64,000 nt of DNA from JAAZMA01 sp036720245 (GTDB lineage Bacteria > Bacillota > Clostridia > Tissierellales > Tepidimicrobiaceae), in the NCBI GenBank assembly GCA_036720245.1, contig DAIMNI010000003.1, forward strand, positions 21,432-85,431, in the 5' to 3' direction. Made by a program: the position numbers and the translations under genes. The notes under the pieces were generated by a model that ran no database searches, was not told where the DNA came from, and saw nothing but the letters and a program-made list of their open reading frames with translations. Positions 62,174 through 64,000 of the stretch are shown piece after piece (the first letter of the stretch is position 1; every line of letters begins with the position of its first letter).

Positions 62174-63514
62174 ATGGCATTTGAATCCTTGTCTGAAAAA
62201 TTACAAAATGCATTGGGTAAATTGAAGGGTAAAGGCAAGTTAAATGAAAAAGATATAGATATTGCCATGAGAGAGGTAAGACTTGCCCTACTTGAAGCAG
62301 ATGTAAATTTTAAAGTTGTAAAGGAATTTACAAAAAGCGTAAAGGAAAGAGCTATTGGTGCTGAGGTAATGGAAAGTTTGACTCCAGGACAGCAGGTTAT
62401 AAAAATAGTAAATGAAGAATTAACTATGCTAATGGGGGAAAAAGAAGAGAAATTAAACTTTTCATCTACACCACCAACAGTTATATTAATGAGTGGTTTA
62501 CAAGGAGCAGGTAAAACCACCACTACAGGAAAACTAGCCTATAATTTAAAAAAACAAAATAAAAGGCCACTATTGGTTGCATGTGATGTTTATAGGCCTG
62601 CGGCTATTAAACAATTAGAAGTAGTAGGAGAAAGAGCCGGGGTTCCAGTCTTTTCAATGGGAGACAAAAACAATCCAGTAGATATTGCTAAGGCTTCTAT
62701 AGAATATGGAAAGAGAAATGGTAATGATGTAATTATTATAGATACTGCTGGTAGACTTCATATAGATGAAAAATTGATGGAAGAACTTAAAAATATTCAT
62801 GCTGCAGTAAATCCAGAAGAAGTTCTATTGGTGGTAGATGCCATGACAGGTCAAGATGCTGTAAATGCAGCTAAAACCTTTAATGAAGCATTAGAAATCA
62901 CAGGAGTAATATTGACTAAATTAGACGGAGATGCCAGAGGTGGAGCAGCATTATCCATTAGAGCTGTAACAGGCAAACCTATAAAATTTGTAGGAATGGG
63001 AGAAAAACTAGATCAATTAGAACCATTTCATCCCGATAGAATGGCCTCTAGAATTTTAGGGATGGGAGATGTGCTTACTTTAATCGAAAAAACCCAATCT
63101 TCCTTTGATGAAAAAAAGGCAATAGAATTAGAAAAGAAAATTCGTTCTCAACAATTTACTTTAGATGATTTTCTAGATCAATTAGAAGAGATGAAAAACT
63201 TAGGACCTTTAGATGAACTAATGGGAATGATTCCTGGCATGAATAATAAGGCTTTAAAAGGTTTAAGTGTAGATGATAAAGAAATAGTTAAGATTCAGGC
63301 AATAATACAGTCTATGACCCCTAGGGAAAGAGAAAACTCTAGTATAATAGATAGTAAAAGAAGAAAGAGAATTGCTAAAGGTAGTGGAACTACTGTACAG
63401 GATGTAAACAAATTATTAAAACAATTTAGGGAAACACAAAAGATGATGAAGAGATTTACTGATATTGAAAAGACCATGAAGAAAAAAGGGAAATTTGGAA
63501 TGCCCTTTTTCTAA
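62174..63514 (+). CDS. ffh: Signal recognition particle protein Ffh
   Basis: GTPase binding signal peptides and SRP RNA. 446 residues: N domain, GLQGAGKTTTTGKLA (Walker A near 107), CDVYRPAAIKQLE, DTAGRLHIDEKLM, TKLDGDARGGAAL, GMGEKLDQLEPFHPDRMASRILGMGD, and a methionine-rich M domain (KMMKRF) with the GSGTTVQDVNKLLKQF RNA-binding helix. ATG 62174 follows GGAGGTCGG. Neither the scRNA nor ffs gene is in the window. Confidence 0.97.
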   Translation: MAFESLSEKLQNALGKLKGKGKLNEKDIDIAMREVRLALLEADVNFKVVKEFTKSVKERAIGAEVMESLTPGQQVIKIVNEELTMLMGEKEEKLNFSSTPPTVILMSGLQGAGKTTTTGKLAYNLKKQNKRPLLVACDVYRPAAIKQLEVVGERAGVPVFSMGDKNNPVDIAKASIEYGKRNGNDVIIIDTAGRLHIDEKLMEELKNIHAAVNPEEVLLVVDAMTGQDAVNAAKTFNEALEITGVILTKLDGDARGGAALSIRAVTGKPIKFVGMGEKLDQLEPFHPDRMASRILGMGDVLTLIEKTQSSFDEKKAIELEKKIRSQQFTLDDFLDQLEEMKNLGPLDELMGMIPGMNNKALKGLSVDDKEIVKIQAIIQSMTPRERENSSIIDSKRRKRIAKGSGTTVQDVNKLLKQFRETQKMMKRFTDIEKTMKKKGKFGMPFF

Positions 63515-63542
63515 TAAATACTTTTTAATGGGAGGTGAAAAA

Positions 63543-63815
63543 ATGGCAGTAAAAATAAGATTAAAGAGAATAGGTGCTAAGAAAAATCCTTTCTATAGAA
63601 TAATAGTTGCTGATTCTCGTTCTCCAAGAGATGGGAGATTTATTGAAGAAATTGGTTATTATAATCCATTAACTGAACCAAAAACAGTTAAAATAGATAA
63701 TGAAAAGGCTGCTAGATGGTTAAAAAATGGTGCTAAGCCAACTGATACTGTTGACAGATTGTTTAGAGAAAATGATATTTATACTAAACTAAATGAAACT
63801 AGTGTAGAAGAATAA
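63543..63815 (+). CDS. rpsP: 30S ribosomal protein S16
   Basis: 90 residues: MAVKIRLKRIGAKKNPFYR, VADSRSPRDGRFIEEIGYYNP, ARWLKNGAKPTDTV. GGGAGGTG precedes ATG 63543. The order ffh-rpsP-khpA is the usual one, leading to rimM and trmD beyond the window. Confidence 0.98.
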   Translation: MAVKIRLKRIGAKKNPFYRIIVADSRSPRDGRFIEEIGYYNPLTEPKTVKIDNEKAARWLKNGAKPTDTVDRLFRENDIYTKLNETSVEE

Positions 63816-63834
63816 TTTCTAGGAGGTGCTATAA

Positions 63835-64000
63835 ATGGGAGAGTTAGTAGAGACAATAGCAAAAGCACTTGTAGATAATCCAGATCAAGTAAAAGTCAAC
63901 GAGATTGAAGGAACCCAATCCATTATTATTGAATTAAAAGTTGCAGAAGAAGATATGGGAAAAGTAATAGGCAAGCAAGGTAGAATTGCCAAGGCTATTA
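63835..64000 (+). CDS. khpA: KH-domain RNA-binding protein KhpA (YlqC), 3' end outside window
   Basis: The visible 55 residues start MGELVETIAKALVDNPDQV and reach the KH motif GKVIGKQGRIAKAI. KhpA works with KhpB as an RNA-binding pair affecting cell elongation in streptococci. ATG 63835 follows AGGAGGTG, 19 bases after rpsP. The reading frame is open to the window end. Confidence 0.95.
   Translation, partial: MGELVETIAKALVDNPDQVKVNEIEGTQSIIIELKVAEEDMGKVIGKQGRIAKAI

Noticed and set aside
1..64000. CRISPR arrays, insertion sequences, prophage, toxin-antitoxin or defence islands
   Set aside because: No regularly spaced repeats, transposases, integrases or defence genes were seen; nearly every base is explained by conserved housekeeping genes.

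Overview
The window is AT-rich (roughly 30% GC by eye), uses AGA/AGG and ATA heavily, has strong AGGAGG ribosome binding sites and many TTG/GTG starts, and is almost wholly housekeeping. Endospore genes (spoIVA, ylbJ, a yteA-like gene), radical-SAM enzymes, T-box and TPP riboswitches and the Bacillota order yicC-remA-gmk-rpoZ-coaBC-priA-def-fmt-rsmB-rlmN-prpC-prkC-rsgA-rpe point to an anaerobic, spore-forming low-GC Bacillota (Clostridia/Tissierellia; Tissierellales is a guess). There are no phages, insertion sequences, CRISPR arrays or accessory islands.

Layout. 1-4.4 kb: end of relA, then dtd, an MBL hydrolase, a tiny HTH protein and hemZ. 4.4-7.9 kb: a consensus promoter and Asp-type T-box before aspS (broken here), then tcdA, an RseC/MucC-like membrane protein with an in-frame UGA in its cysteine cluster, and a CsoR-type repressor. 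7.9-9.1 kb (minus): a two-gene ThrE-type exporter. 9.2-16.3 kb: glyA, a DUF512 radical-SAM protein, der, plsY, gpsA and spoIVA under a SigE-like promoter. 16.3-16.5 kb (minus): tRNA-Pro(GGG). 16.6-21.1 kb: the division-associated cluster (unknown membrane protein, HlyD-like protein, yggS, sepF, yggT, ylmH, divIVA). 21.1-24.7 kb: a DAHP synthase gene, yteA-like, lspA, rluD, pyrR; rqcH faces them. 26.7-41.4 kb: a long gene-expression run from yicC to rpe. 41.4-42.8 kb: TPP-riboswitch thiT and thiN. 42.8-48.7 kb: a small membrane protein in the slot held by spoVM in Bacillus, rpmB (minus), the asp23-like gene, the fakA-like gene, recG, rsmD, coaD. 49.1-51.6 kb (minus): ylbJ and tmcAL. 51.8-64 kb: ackA, the DUF177 gene, rpmF, plsX, acpP, rnc, a radical-SAM gene, smc, ftsY, ylxM, ffh, rpsP and the start of khpA.

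The genes cover translation and ribosome maturation (aspS, fmt, def, rsmB, rlmN, rsgA, rsmD, rqcH, der, rluD), protein targeting (ftsY/ylxM/ffh, lspA), phospholipid and fatty acid precursors (plsX, acpP, plsY, gpsA), division and signalling (sepF, divIVA, prkC/prpC, relA) and sporulation.

The sequence is a draft: three 10-N gaps fall inside genes (DUF512, plsY, rpe), a 35-nt inverted copy flanks the rpe gap, and aspS and smc carry frame breaks that look like sequence or assembly faults. Against that background the main biological candidates are: (i) the RseC-like protein whose UGA replaces a cysteine of the Cys cluster (possible selenoprotein, or a base error); (ii) yggS, which can apparently only start at AUU; (iii) two small genes whose Shine-Dalgarno sequences lie inside hairpins; (iv) an 18-bp palindrome just before rnc and another at the start of the ylxM-ffh transcript. 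Whether any is undescribed cannot be decided from the sequence alone.
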